Of a stretch of DNA of 64,000 nucleotides, positions 10,761-20,308 are shown in pieces; position 1 is the first letter of the stretch, and the number at the start of each line of letters is the position of its first letter. The notes beneath the pieces are model-generated. The model worked only from the letters and a program-made list of their open reading frames with translations. It was not told the origin of the DNA and ran no database searches. Source of the DNA: Pseudomonas californiensis (GTDB taxonomy: Bacteria > Pseudomonadota > Gammaproteobacteria > Pseudomonadales > Pseudomonadaceae); contig NZ_JAGTPK010000002.1 of assembly GCF_021147775.1 (NCBI RefSeq), positions 283,370 to 347,369 of the forward strand. Reading direction: 5' to 3'. The translations under genes were made by a program, and so were the position numbers.

Positions 10761-11318
10761 ATGATTGTTTCAAACCCTGCCCTGAGCATTCGCGTTGCTG
10801 ACGAATGCTTCGAGGATTACATCCTCAACAGCGAATTCACCTTCACCGTCCGCGGCTATGCCACGCCTCGGGTAGGTGAGCGTGTGGATTCATGGCAGAT
10901 AGAGCCCGTCGAGCCTTACCTCAAGAATTACGGTATTGATTCTCAGGAATTCTGCGATTACCGCGATGCGGCGGACAGCTCGGTGTTGGTCGCCTGGCTG
11001 GATGAACGTGCGGTGGGCCATATGGTGCTGAGTACGCACTGGAGCGGTTTTGCCCACATCGACGAGCTAGCCGTCGATGAGTCCGCTCGTCGGCATGGGG
11101 TAGCGCGCTCGCTGCTCGATGTTGCCCGGTTCTGGAGCCAGAAACGCAATCTGCCGGGCATCACGCTGGAAACCCAGAACAACAATCTGGCAGCCTGCAA
11201 ACTCTATGAGCAGTGTGGGTACGTGGTCGGTGGCGTGGACCACATGCGCTACCGAGGGATTGATCCGCAGACCCGCGAAGCGGCGATCTTCTGGTACCTG
11301 ATCTTTCCCGAAAGCTGA
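10761..11318 (+). CDS. GNAT family N-acetyltransferase
   Basis: Protein of 185 residues, 22 bases after dnaQ, likely in the same transcript. The GNAT core is visible: HIDELAVDESARRHGVARSLL is the beta4-alpha3 acetyl-CoA binding segment (Q/RxxGxG/A type), and LETQNNNLAACKLYEQCGYVVGG is the motif B end. The acceptor substrate is unknown. The N-terminal 70 residues are not typical of any characterised GNAT that I recognise. Confidence 0.88.
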   Translation: MIVSNPALSIRVADECFEDYILNSEFTFTVRGYATPRVGERVDSWQIEPVEPYLKNYGIDSQEFCDYRDAADSSVLVAWLDERAVGHMVLSTHWSGFAHIDELAVDESARRHGVARSLLDVARFWSQKRNLPGITLETQNNNLAACKLYEQCGYVVGGVDHMRYRGIDPQTREAAIFWYLIFPES

Positions 11319-11356
11319 TTCCCGCCTGCATGGGGCAGACAGGAAACGCGCTCATG

Positions 11357-11572
11357 TCACTTTGGCAGACGGGTCATCTTCACGCCGGACTGCACCAGCT
11401 CGAAATCGTCCCCGCCCAGATGCTTGACCCGGTCACCGATCGCCAGTCGATAGGTAATGACAGGCTCGGCGAGCTGAGACTCATCCGGCTGGGATTCCTG
11501 GAACTCATGCACAGGGTAGACACGGCCTTCCGCATCCCGGGCATGAAATTGTCCGACTAGAACTGAAGCCAT
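11357..11572 (-). CDS. Conserved small protein of unknown function
   Basis: 71 residues, starting after a good ribosome binding site (AGAGG eight bases or so before the ATG). The sequence is mixed charged and hydrophobic with no signal peptide or membrane segment; it contains VYPVHEFQESQPDES and ITYRLAIGDRVKHLGGDDFELV, which looks like a small beta-rich domain. It is convergent with the acetyltransferase gene and alone on its strand. I do not recognise a function. Confidence 0.65.
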   Translation of the reverse strand: MASVLVGQFHARDAEGRVYPVHEFQESQPDESQLAEPVITYRLAIGDRVKHLGGDDFELVQSGVKMTRLPK

Positions 11573-11785
11573 TTGCTTTGTAACCTCTGAAACTGAAGAT
11601 AACCGCTGTTTTGCCTTTCTATCGAGGCTTGTAGACCACTGATTTATAGGGGAGTTTACCGCGAGGAAAAAAATAGTGGGGAGCCGCGTTTTCAGGACCG
11701 GGAATGAAATGGCATGTTCTTCGTCTAAAGCCGGGTATGTGATCTATACCTAACCCTCACTCGAACCAGAAGGCGGATACTTTTC

Positions 11786-12355
11786 ATGAGCCAGGTCCAT
11801 TCCATTGCTGTATTGGTCGGCAGTCTGCGCAAGGACTCGATCAACCGTAAAATCGCGCTCGCACTCGCTGAGCTGGCCCCTGATACGCTGAAGCTCAAGA
11901 TCGTCGAAATAGGTGATCTGCCACTGTACAACGAAGACATCGACGGCGAATCGCCACCGCCAGCCTACACGGCCTTTCGCGAGCAATTGGGCGCTGCACA
12001 CGGGGTCCTGTTCGTGACCCCGGAATACAATCGTTCTATACCGGGAGCCCTGAAGAATGCCATTGACGTGGGGTCACGGCCTTATGGCAAGAGCGCCTTC
12101 AGTGGCAAGCCAGGTGCAGTACTCAGCGCATCGCCTGGCGCCGTTGGCGGGTTTGGTGCCAACCAGCATGTGCGCCAGACGCTGGTGTTTCTCGATGTAC
12201 CTTGTCTGCAACAGCCGGAAGCCTATCTGGGTAATGCCGCAACATTCTTTGACGAAAAAGGCACGCTTTCTGACTCGGTAAAACCATTTTTGCAGAAGTT
12301 CATTGATCAGTACGCGGCGTGGGTGGACAAGAACTGCACGGCCTCCAGCCACTGA
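11786..12355 (+). CDS. NADPH-dependent FMN reductase (chromate/quinone reductase type)
   Basis: Flavodoxin-like oxidoreductase of 189 residues. The FMN phosphate loop is GSLRKDSINRK at residues 12-22, and the family motif TPEYNRSIPGALKNAID is present, followed by the SASPGAVGG turn. Proteins of this ChrR/YieF-like type reduce quinones, and incidentally chromate or azo dyes, with NAD(P)H. The gene is single, with a terminator hairpin right after it. Soluble cytoplasmic. Confidence 0.92.
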   Translation: MSQVHSIAVLVGSLRKDSINRKIALALAELAPDTLKLKIVEIGDLPLYNEDIDGESPPPAYTAFREQLGAAHGVLFVTPEYNRSIPGALKNAIDVGSRPYGKSAFSGKPGAVLSASPGAVGGFGANQHVRQTLVFLDVPCLQQPEAYLGNAATFFDEKGTLSDSVKPFLQKFIDQYAAWVDKNCTASSH

Positions 12356-12368
12356 CTCAACACTGATT

Positions 12369-12421
12369 CCGGGCGGGCAACGCGGCTGCAGGCGTGTCGT
12401 TACGCCCGCCGGGTATTTTTC
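12369..12421 (+). terminator. Rho-independent terminator after the FMN reductase gene
   Basis: An imperfect GC-rich inverted repeat (CCGGGCGGGC-AACG against CGTTACGCCCGCCGG) is followed by TATTTTT. It lies 14 bases after the FMN reductase stop and separates that gene from the giant gene that follows. Confidence 0.7.
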
Positions 12422-12532
12422 AACTGATTGCACTATGTAGCGCAGTCTGTCTGGCCTGATCCATAAGCTGTTCCTTCAAGGCTTCCGCCCGTAACTGCGG
12501 CCGGCGGCGGATTTTATCCAAAGGAATGGCTT

Positions 12533-15500
12533 ATGCCTGCTTCACAACCCCCGTATTTTTTCAGTGCAACACTGCGCCAGCGTTTTGCCCTGGACGTCAG
12601 CGAAGCGAACCGCCGCTCGGTTATCAGTGACGTGGAGGCTCTCTGGCTGCAACGACTGGTCAACGCGAACCCACAAATACAGGGCGCTGACCCGCTACCG
12701 AGGGTCGACAGACTGGTCATGGACGACGGCTCGCCAGTCAATGCCGAGCTGACGGGTGCGTTGCTGATCAGTCATGCCGACGACGGGAACCTGCCGGTTT
12801 TTCTCAGTACGCTGCTGTTCGGTATAGAGCGCTTCGAGCATCGCAGTCAGGTGCCGGTTGCCTTGATGCTGCGATTCAATGAAATCAGCACCCGGTCTTC
12901 AATCATTGATGTCCAGCTCGTCGAAGGTCCTTTGTTCGAGGTGCAAACGCGCGCGATCATCCGGCAACAAGCCAGCCACCTCAATGGGGTTTCAGCACAG
13001 CTACAACTGCTGCCGGATCTGCGGACAGTGATCGGCCATGGTGCACAGGCGAGCCTGAAAACGCGCGTGCCCGGCGACGCGCTCGACGTGTTCGTTCATC
13101 CTGTCCATGTCGTTGAAACAACGCCATCCAGCGACCTGGCGCTGACCGAAGTGGTGAGTGCCCAGAGCCTGGCCGATGTCGCCATGGACCGCTTTTTGTC
13201 GCGCAATCTGGCGCCGGGGCTTAAGTATCGGTTTCTCGATGGACAGGGCTATACGCTCTCGGCCGACCAAGAGAAGCCTTACCTTCAGGCGCTTGACGAC
13301 GCAGTCTCTTCGATCAACCTCCAGTACGACCACCAATTGACGACCTACTGGATTTCTTCGCGACCGGAGGGCGATACGGTTCATGCTTTCGTGGTGCATG
13401 CCTTGATCGAGTCGTTTCGCCAGCACCTGCTCGCGGGTCTGGCCGACGGTTCGCTGACCCGTGAGGAGGTCCGTTGCCTGGGCGCGATGTTACATCGCGC
13501 CGCTGCGGGCGCTGACCCCTCGGCGGTGCAGGCTCACCGGATCTCGGTAGCGGTTGCCAGGCAAGATCCCGTCAAGCTGGTAGGGCTGCTATTGATCGTC
13601 TGCAAGACGCTGGAAAGTGAGGGTGCCTACGTCTACGCGTCAGGGGCGGGGTTCAGACGGTTCGACAGCGTGGAGCAGGTCAGCCTTCATTTTGAAGGCG
13701 ATCAGGCGCGTACGGAACTGCTGTTTCATGCATCCTTGAACGATCACCCGTTGCTGGCAGCGCCTGGGAGTATTGAGCTGCATCTGGAAACGCTCTCTGC
13801 GCCTTACTTCCCTGAATGCCTTGATTCGATCATCGCCTTGCAAAAACGTAATCTGCGCCACGCATTTGCACTGTCGCCGATACACCAAGCCAAAGGAATT
13901 GCACGGATCGACGATGCGCTGGACATTCGCGCCTATGTGGATGTGCGTTTGCTGGGCCTGCATGAGCCGGGGCGCTGGCGCTCTGGTCGATGGAACGTCG
14001 AGCAGGCACTCGATACGGCAGGTGAGCCGGACAGTCCGCTGTTGATCGACGGCCCGCGGGCGTCTGACACCTGGGCCGAAAAACTCAGCAGTATCGAAGC
14101 GCTGAGCGAGCGAGTGGACCTGCAGCGACCTGGCGTCGATGGCTGCATGCGTCAGGCCTTGAATGCCTATCTCGCGCAGGTCACGGGACCGGCGCTTGAC
14201 GCGCGAGCGCTTTGGTATGCGTCCGACGCACATGACGTGACGGCTGTACGCCTGATTGCACTGGCCCTTGATCGGGTGAGCGGGCATACGCACGCTGTGC
14301 TTTCCTCGGGAAGAATGCTTGACGGCTTGAAGGCTCCGTTGACCACTCAAGCGCTGAGCCAACTTCCTTCGGTGCTGGTTGAGCAGATTCTGGAGTGCGT
14401 GGTGCCCGATTTCGCCGCGCGTTTTGAACATCAGGTGCAGGAATTCTACGCCGGATGGCCTCGGCTCCCGAGCGCTTGTGAGCGACCCGATGTGCTGTCG
14501 GTCATGATTCGGGAGCGCACGCTGCGCCTTGAGCTGTTGATGGAAAAGCGCTTGGGGAGACTCCCGCTGTTTGCGCTGGAAAGCGTTCAGCAACTGGTAG
14601 ACCGACCCGTGCCTGCGGTCAGAGCCGCATTGGCGGAAAACGGCTCAGATGCCTATACGCTGTCGATTCAGTACGACCCGCTGGCACCGGCGATATTGCT
14701 GCCTAACGCTTTTGTCTGCTGCAACGAGCGTTCCGGCAGCTACGTCATGTGGTCGCTGATCAATGGCTTCAGGTCGTTTACTTCGTTGCAGGCACTGAGG
14801 AGCCATGTGGCGTCTCTGCTGACAAGCGACAGGGCGGAGTCGTGGCTGCTTGAGCTGCTGGCTGATCCGGACGCGCGGCGCGCACGCGATCATCTTCGCC
14901 AGGTCGCGGCACCGCAGGCCAACGTTACGCTGCAGAAAATAGCAGGCCACTTCCTCGAAGCGCTCGAGCAACACGAGATCAAACGTCAGCAAAGCGTCGT
15001 CGCGGCTCGCTACAGGCAAGCGGTTTCATGGCAGTTGCCATCCAGATTGTTCATCCATGTGTTGGCAGCTGCCGAACGTGAAGGCTTCAATCGACTGGCT
15101 TCGAACGGGCTGGGTGTCGCGATCCAGTTGATTGTTTACAAAGCTCTGGTGCCCGACTGGATCGGTACCGCGTCGATCACTGAGCAGATCAAGGTTGCTG
15201 ATGCGCTGGGGCGCTTTTACCAGGCATGCTTTGCGCAAAAGGACTTTCTGTTCGACATTCCCGGTCTGGATGATTACTCGCGCCAGCAACTCAGCCGTCG
15301 GCTCGACATCGATTTTCCTGGTCAGCGTCTGGACCCGACTGCGCTGGTCGTGACGTTCACTCGTTACATTCCAGCGCCTGCTGTCCCCGGACAGCTGCCG
15401 CAACTGATACCGGCCGCAGACGTTCGCGTCAGCGAAAACCTTGCCGAGTTTGCCGTCAATCGATTCATGTCGGCGCAGGAGGGCGTTCTCTCTATCACCA

Positions 15501-17764
15501 CGCCGGATGGGCAGCCACTGCCGGCGGCGCTGACCTCTGCTTATATCCGGGAGCTGGTGAACGAACTGGACGTCGCCGCTGGTTTTCGGACCCTGCTGGC
15601 GAAGGCACTGGATGAGGATAACCCCGCCTACGCAGAGCGGCAGCGGCTGTTCACCCAGCAGTTGCCATCGCTGGACGGCCTGAGAGCGCTGATGCTCAAG
15701 CTCAAGGGCGAGCTGTCGGGCGATGCGCTTTACTTGATTGATGCGGTCCTGAGCATGCCGGATGATATCGCTCGCTTGCCGGTCAAGGGGTGCAAGGCGA
15801 CGTTCAGCCCACTGCGCCTGCTGCCAGCCGCGAGCGGATGGACATCGACCCCAGTGACAGGTGTTTACGTCATTGCGCCCCAGGCGCCCCTTACAGGTCC
15901 ATGGCTGCTTTATGTGCTGATGCACGATGAATTCGTCTTCGTCGAATACCGCGACCAGGCCGCGCTGGTGAATGGCATCTGCAGCACACAAGAACTGCAA
16001 GATATCCTGCTCGACCGTATGGACCCGGACATGCGCCACGTTTACGACAAGGGTGGTTTCCTGGAACCCCACCTGCCGTTCAGCACCGAATCATCCTGGG
16101 ATGTCCCGCTGGCAACCCCGCTGCCTGTCACGCTCGACGTACGACCGTTCCACGGCAATGCATTGAACTGTCTTTTCGAAGATGCGCTGCACATTCTGAA
16201 GTTGAAAGTCCGCCAGCAAAGTGTGACCAGCGCCGAACATCGCCGTGCCGCGTCCCGGCACCTGTTCGTGCTGGGTGCAGAGCAGATCATGGCGCTGTTG
16301 CCTGGGCGGCTGGGTGCGTTGGCTGGACTATGGCAAAGCCAGGCGCTGCTCAGTTCATCGGTGCTTTCGGCTGGCCAACAGCATTGGGGCAAGGCGTTAT
16401 CGGAGTTCATGGCGGCCTTGAGTGTGCTGATTTCGTCCAGACAGAACCCTCCAACGTCTGCGATGGCGCAAGGCGACGAGGACGCGCTGGTCGGGGAGGC
16501 CATTGTCGAAGATCAGGAAGAAGCCGCGTCCGAGGCCGTCAGGACCTATCCCGAATTTTCATGGAGCAACAACTCGCTGACCCAGCAGTTGCGCGTACGC
16601 CTTCGCCAGTATGAAGCGAGTGACATTGCGTTAAGCGCGCTTGGCCGGGACGATGTGCTCAACCTCTATCACGAGGACAGCTCCGGCAAGACCTTCGCGG
16701 CAGTCGAAGGCAAGGCCTATGAGGTGCAGTCGGATGAAGACGGCTGGTTCATCGTCGCCAACGGTGTCTATGGCCCTGGCATCAGGCTTGATGTCGATCA
16801 GCATTGGGTGCTGGATGTCCAGGGAGGTCTGAAAGGCGGTGGCGGCGTTGTCACCCGGATGAAAAACACACGGGTTGAAAAGTCCATCGGCGATGTGCTG
16901 ACTGTCAGCGCCAGTGGCATGGCCGATATTCGTCATAACTTCAGCGCGCTGGCGGAGGCGATTGAAGAGGGGCACCTGCAGGCGCGGCGTTATCTGGAGA
17001 ATTGCCTGGATAACCTGACCCACCGCACCGGAAATGGCTCACTTGATCCCCATGTCGAAAAAGTCATTGCCGACTTTTTCGATCACCCGGGGCCGGACCT
17101 TTGGTTGTACGACCGTTTGAAGCTGGACATCAGGCGACTTTTCGACGAACTGATGGATCCTTCGCTGTCACCGATTGATTCAGATCGCTATGTGACGGGT
17201 ATCAATCGCCTCGGGCATGAGGCCGCCAGTGCGTTCATTATCGAAACGGATTCTTTGAAACGCATCTTCCTCACCGAGCAGTTTTTTCGCACGCCTGTGT
17301 TTCGGTTGAAAGTGCGCGCGATGCGCTCGGGCAGTTTCCGGGTGGGCGCGCATTATCGTGCGGCGGTACTGATCCATGAGCTGTCTCACCTGGTGCTGAA
17401 CACTGACGATATAGCCTATGTGGACGCACATGCGCCCTTTATCGACCTTTTGGAGGACAGCTCTTCTTATCGCCAGCGACTCAAGAACGAACAGATTACC
17501 CGGCAGCAAAAGTCATTGTCGTATCAGACTGATCGCAGCCAGTTGTTCAAGCAGACCGACAGCGACCCCTTGCAAGACCTGAGACGCGCCGACGGCAATG
17601 GCAAAAAGAATATTTTGCGGATCACCGGTAAACGAACCCTTGATGAGGCCAGGGACGTGTTTTACGCAGATCCGCGCAAGCGCATCGAGATCATGATGAG
17701 CAACGCGGATTCGGTTGCGCTGTTGGTAACGCTGTTGGGGCGTCAGCAGTTGGCACATCTGTGA
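12533..17764 (+). CDS. Giant protein with C-terminal aspzincin-like HExxH metalloprotease site (putative toxin)
   Basis: 1743 residues, started at an ATG eight bases after AAAGGA. No signal peptide is visible, and no long transmembrane stretch stands out except a mildly hydrophobic segment near residues 1240-1290. The clearest feature is near the C-terminus: HELSH at residues 1615-1619, followed at once by NTDDIAYV (Thr1624, Asp1626, Tyr1629). This resembles the HExxH plus GTxDxxYG signature of the M35/aspzincin peptidases. The long mixed alpha/beta N-terminal part resembles the very large dermonecrotic-toxin-like proteins common in Pseudomonas, but I cannot prove that by eye. The gene is monocistronic. 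Delivery route and target are unknown, and no hrp box is seen upstream. Confidence 0.7.
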   Translation: MPASQPPYFFSATLRQRFALDVSEANRRSVISDVEALWLQRLVNANPQIQGADPLPRVDRLVMDDGSPVNAELTGALLISHADDGNLPVFLSTLLFGIERFEHRSQVPVALMLRFNEISTRSSIIDVQLVEGPLFEVQTRAIIRQQASHLNGVSAQLQLLPDLRTVIGHGAQASLKTRVPGDALDVFVHPVHVVETTPSSDLALTEVVSAQSLADVAMDRFLSRNLAPGLKYRFLDGQGYTLSADQEKPYLQALDDAVSSINLQYDHQLTTYWISSRPEGDTVHAFVVHALIESFRQHLLAGLADGSLTREEVRCLGAMLHRAAAGADPSAVQAHRISVAVARQDPVKLVGLLLIVCKTLESEGAYVYASGAGFRRFDSVEQVSLHFEGDQARTELLFHASLNDHPLLAAPGSIELHLETLSAPYFPECLDSIIALQKRNLRHAFALSPIHQAKGIARIDDALDIRAYVDVRLLGLHEPGRWRSGRWNVEQALDTAGEPDSPLLIDGPRASDTWAEKLSSIEALSERVDLQRPGVDGCMRQALNAYLAQVTGPALDARALWYASDAHDVTAVRLIALALDRVSGHTHAVLSSGRMLDGLKAPLTTQALSQLPSVLVEQILECVVPDFAARFEHQVQEFYAGWPRLPSACERPDVLSVMIRERTLRLELLMEKRLGRLPLFALESVQQLVDRPVPAVRAALAENGSDAYTLSIQYDPLAPAILLPNAFVCCNERSGSYVMWSLINGFRSFTSLQALRSHVASLLTSDRAESWLLELLADPDARRARDHLRQVAAPQANVTLQKIAGHFLEALEQHEIKRQQSVVAARYRQAVSWQLPSRLFIHVLAAAEREGFNRLASNGLGVAIQLIVYKALVPDWIGTASITEQIKVADALGRFYQACFAQKDFLFDIPGLDDYSRQQLSRRLDIDFPGQRLDPTALVVTFTRYIPAPAVPGQLPQLIPAADVRVSENLAEFAVNRFMSAQEGVLSITTPDGQPLPAALTSAYIRELVNELDVAAGFRTLLAKALDEDNPAYAERQRLFTQQLPSLDGLRALMLKLKGELSGDALYLIDAVLSMPDDIARLPVKGCKATFSPLRLLPAASGWTSTPVTGVYVIAPQAPLTGPWLLYVLMHDEFVFVEYRDQAALVNGICSTQELQDILLDRMDPDMRHVYDKGGFLEPHLPFSTESSWDVPLATPLPVTLDVRPFHGNALNCLFEDALHILKLKVRQQSVTSAEHRRAASRHLFVLGAEQIMALLPGRLGALAGLWQSQALLSSSVLSAGQQHWGKALSEFMAALSVLISSRQNPPTSAMAQGDEDALVGEAIVEDQEEAASEAVRTYPEFSWSNNSLTQQLRVRLRQYEASDIALSALGRDDVLNLYHEDSSGKTFAAVEGKAYEVQSDEDGWFIVANGVYGPGIRLDVDQHWVLDVQGGLKGGGGVVTRMKNTRVEKSIGDVLTVSASGMADIRHNFSALAEAIEEGHLQARRYLENCLDNLTHRTGNGSLDPHVEKVIADFFDHPGPDLWLYDRLKLDIRRLFDELMDPSLSPIDSDRYVTGINRLGHEAASAFIIETDSLKRIFLTEQFFRTPVFRLKVRAMRSGSFRVGAHYRAAVLIHELSHLVLNTDDIAYVDAHAPFIDLLEDSSSYRQRLKNEQITRQQKSLSYQTDRSQLFKQTDSDPLQDLRRADGNGKKNILRITGKRTLDEARDVFYADPRKRIEIMMSNADSVALLVTLLGRQQLAHL

Positions 17765-17815
17765 GCCGGCAGCCCCCTGACAGGCTCATGTTCAGAGGCC
17801 AACGGCTTGGACGTG

Positions 17816-18967
17816 TCAGACCAGATAGTGACGCAACTCCCGGGCAATCAGCAGGCGTTGAATCTCGCTGGAGCCTTCGTAGATCTGCGTAATGCGCGCG
17901 TCACGGTAGTAACGCTCAACAGGGTAGTCCTCAAGGTAGCCGTAGCCGCCATGGATCTGGATCGCCTTGGAGCAGACCCATTCTGCCATCTCGGAGGCGA
18001 ACAACTTGGCCTGCGATGCTTGCGAAAGGCACGGCTGGCTGGCGCTGCGTAACCGGGCGGCGTGCAGAGTCAACAGGCGCGCTGCGTTGATGCGCGTGTG
18101 CATGTCAGCGAGCAGGTTGGCGATGCTCTGGTGCTCAATGATTGGTTTGTCGAATTGCACCCGCTCGCGTGCATAAGCCAGGGCAGCTTCAAACGCGGCA
18201 CGGGCGATGCCCAGCGCTTGTGCGGCAATCCCGATACGGCCGCCTTCCAGGTTCGACAGCGCAATGGCCAGCCCCTTGCCACGCTCACCCAGCAGGTTGG
18301 CCACGGGAATCCGGCAGTTGCTCAAGGTCACCGCGCAGGTGTCCGAGGCACGAATGCCCATTTTGTGTTCGCTGCGATCAACCACGAACCCTGGGTTATC
18401 GGTCGGTACCAGGAACGCCGACAGGCCTTTTTTACCCAGATCCGGATCAGTGACGGCAAACACAATGGCCAGTTGCGCTCGTTTGCCATTGCTGACGAAC
18501 TGTTTGGCGCCGTTGATCACCCATTCATCACCCTGCAACTCGGCGCGAGTGCGCAGGTTGTGCGCTTCCGAGCCTGCGTGGGGTTCGGTCAGGCAGAAGC
18601 AGCCGATCGCCCGGCCGGTGGCGAGCTTTTCCAGCCAGGTATGCTTCTGTTCGTCGCTGCCGTAGTTGAGGATCGGCCCGCAGCCCACCGAACTGTGCAC
18701 ACTCATCAGGGTGCCGGTGGCAGCGTCGGCTGCGGATATTTCTTCTACCGCCAGCGCATACGCCACGTAATCGATGTAGGTGCCACCCCATTGTTCAGGC
18801 ACCACCATGCCCAGCAGACCCAGTTCCCCCAGCTTGCCGACCAGCGCGTCGTCGATCCAGCCAGCCTTTTCCCACGCCTGAGCGTGTGGGGCGATTTCGT
18901 TACGGGCGAAGTCGCGCGCCATGTCCCGAATCATGATTTGTTCTTCGCTCAGTTCCAGATCGTGCAT
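17816..18967 (-). CDS. Acyl-CoA dehydrogenase, short/branched-chain (isobutyryl-CoA) type
   Basis: FAD enzyme of 383 residues that introduces the alpha-beta double bond into an acyl-CoA. The signatures [20 protein letters not shown] (FAD binding) and the C-terminal [11 protein letters not shown] are present, with the putative catalytic glutamate at residue 364 in the SCAD/isobutyryl-CoA dehydrogenase position. It starts three bases after the stop of a 3-hydroxyisobutyryl-CoA hydrolase-like gene. That pairing makes isobutyryl-CoA, hence valine degradation, the likely substrate pathway; this is inference from context. Confidence 0.92.
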   Translation of the reverse strand: MHDLELSEEQIMIRDMARDFARNEIAPHAQAWEKAGWIDDALVGKLGELGLLGMVVPEQWGGTYIDYVAYALAVEEISAADAATGTLMSVHSSVGCGPILNYGSDEQKHTWLEKLATGRAIGCFCLTEPHAGSEAHNLRTRAELQGDEWVINGAKQFVSNGKRAQLAIVFAVTDPDLGKKGLSAFLVPTDNPGFVVDRSEHKMGIRASDTCAVTLSNCRIPVANLLGERGKGLAIALSNLEGGRIGIAAQALGIARAAFEAALAYARERVQFDKPIIEHQSIANLLADMHTRINAARLLTLHAARLRSASQPCLSQASQAKLFASEMAEWVCSKAIQIHGGYGYLEDYPVERYYRDARITQIYEGSSEIQRLLIARELRHYLV

Positions 18968-18970
18968 GAT

Positions 18971-20068
18971 TCAACTCTCCAGGCCGTTGAAGAAACTCTG
19001 TACGTGCGCAGCGCTGACGTCCTGTGCATCGTCGTGTTTCCAGTGTGGCTTCTTGTCTTTATCGATAATCAAAGCGCGTACGCCTTCGATCAAGTCGCCG
19101 CGTTCGAACCATTGGCGGTCCAGATGCAGCTCCATGTCGAAACAGGCCTGAAGCGTCAGATGACGGCCGCGACGGAGCATTTCCAGGGTGACGGCCATGG
19201 CCAGCGGCGAATGGCTTTTCATCAGGCTGACGGTTTCCAGCGCCCATTGACGGGAGTCGGCAATCGTCACTGCCTGCAGCTGTTCGAGGATGCTTGGAAT
19301 GTCCGGCAAGCGGAAGAAGTGATCGATGACCGGGCGCAGCAGTTCCAGAGGCGGGTAGGGCAGGCGTTGGGTGGCCAGCTTGGCCATCGCACCTTGCAGG
19401 TCCTTGAGCGGTGTCGATTTCCACTTCAGATGATCCAGCATATGGTCGAGGCGCGGCAGCATTTCACTGCTCATCGACCAATTGGCGAGCCCGCAGTACA
19501 ACGCATCGGCAGCACCGATCCGGGTACCGGTGACGCCCATCCAGGTGCCCAGCTCGCCGGGCAACCGTGACAGAAAATAGCTGCCGCCGACGTCCGGGAA
19601 GTAACCAATGGCCACTTCCGGCATGCCCAGTCGGCTGCGCTCGGTGACCACCCGCAGGTCGGCACCTTGGACCAGACCCATGCCACCACCCAGCACCAGA
19701 CCATCCATCAACGCCATCACCGGTTTGCGGTAGCCGTGGATGGTCAGGTCCAGCGCATATTCCTCGGCAAAGAAAGTGTGATGCAGATCCATACCCTTGC
19801 GGTGGCTTTCGTACAGGGCGCGTATGTCACCGCCCGCACAGAACGCCTTGCCGCCCGCACCCCGCAGGACTATGGCGTAGACGTCTTCATCCTCGGCCCA
19901 GGCATCGAGCTGGCTTTTGAGCGTGCGAACCATGTCGAGGTCAATCGCATTCAATCCTGCCGGGCGATTGAGGGTAAGGTGGCCAATATGGTTGCGTACA
20001 TCAACCAGGACCGCGTCCCGGCTTGCGGGCTGTCGCACCGGCCGGGCGGATGAAAGCTGTGAACTCAT
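18971..20068 (-). CDS. 3-hydroxyisobutyryl-CoA hydrolase (enoyl-CoA hydratase family)
   Basis: Crotonase-fold protein of 365 residues; the ATG at 20068 follows AAGGAG. The oxyanion-hole motifs are KAFCAGGDIRALYE and LVLGGGMGLVQGADLRVVT, and RLGMPEVAIGYFPDVGGSYFLSRL carries the Glu/Asp pair typical of HIBYL-CoA hydrolases rather than plain enoyl-CoA hydratases. The extra C-terminal 100 residues also fit that subfamily. It would release 3-hydroxyisobutyrate from its CoA ester in valine catabolism, upstream of and cotranscribed with the acyl-CoA dehydrogenase. Confidence 0.9.
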   Translation of the reverse strand: MSSQLSSARPVRQPASRDAVLVDVRNHIGHLTLNRPAGLNAIDLDMVRTLKSQLDAWAEDEDVYAIVLRGAGGKAFCAGGDIRALYESHRKGMDLHHTFFAEEYALDLTIHGYRKPVMALMDGLVLGGGMGLVQGADLRVVTERSRLGMPEVAIGYFPDVGGSYFLSRLPGELGTWMGVTGTRIGAADALYCGLANWSMSSEMLPRLDHMLDHLKWKSTPLKDLQGAMAKLATQRLPYPPLELLRPVIDHFFRLPDIPSILEQLQAVTIADSRQWALETVSLMKSHSPLAMAVTLEMLRRGRHLTLQACFDMELHLDRQWFERGDLIEGVRALIIDKDKKPHWKHDDAQDVSAAHVQSFFNGLES

Positions 20069-20308
20069 TGTGAACTCCTTGTTCGTTTGCGCTTTCTTCT
20101 TGTTTTCGCGTCGCTGAGATCCTAGCAGTGCAAATGTGCAAAGCAAAACTGCGTTTAAGCATAGACGCAGGTGCTAAATAGCCATCATTTGCTTCGTTTG
20201 GGTGTGTTTGAGCTTTAATGCATGTCAGCGCAGTACTAATCATCGCCATGTTCATGAGTATTCTGACTGCCATTAATGTCACACAAGGGAATTCCTCAGG
20301 TCCCCTCC

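Noticed and set aside
12356..12532. Possible type III effector promoter before the giant gene
   Set aside because: No GGAACC-N15/16-CCAC pattern was found in this region, so type III delivery has no support from the sequence.
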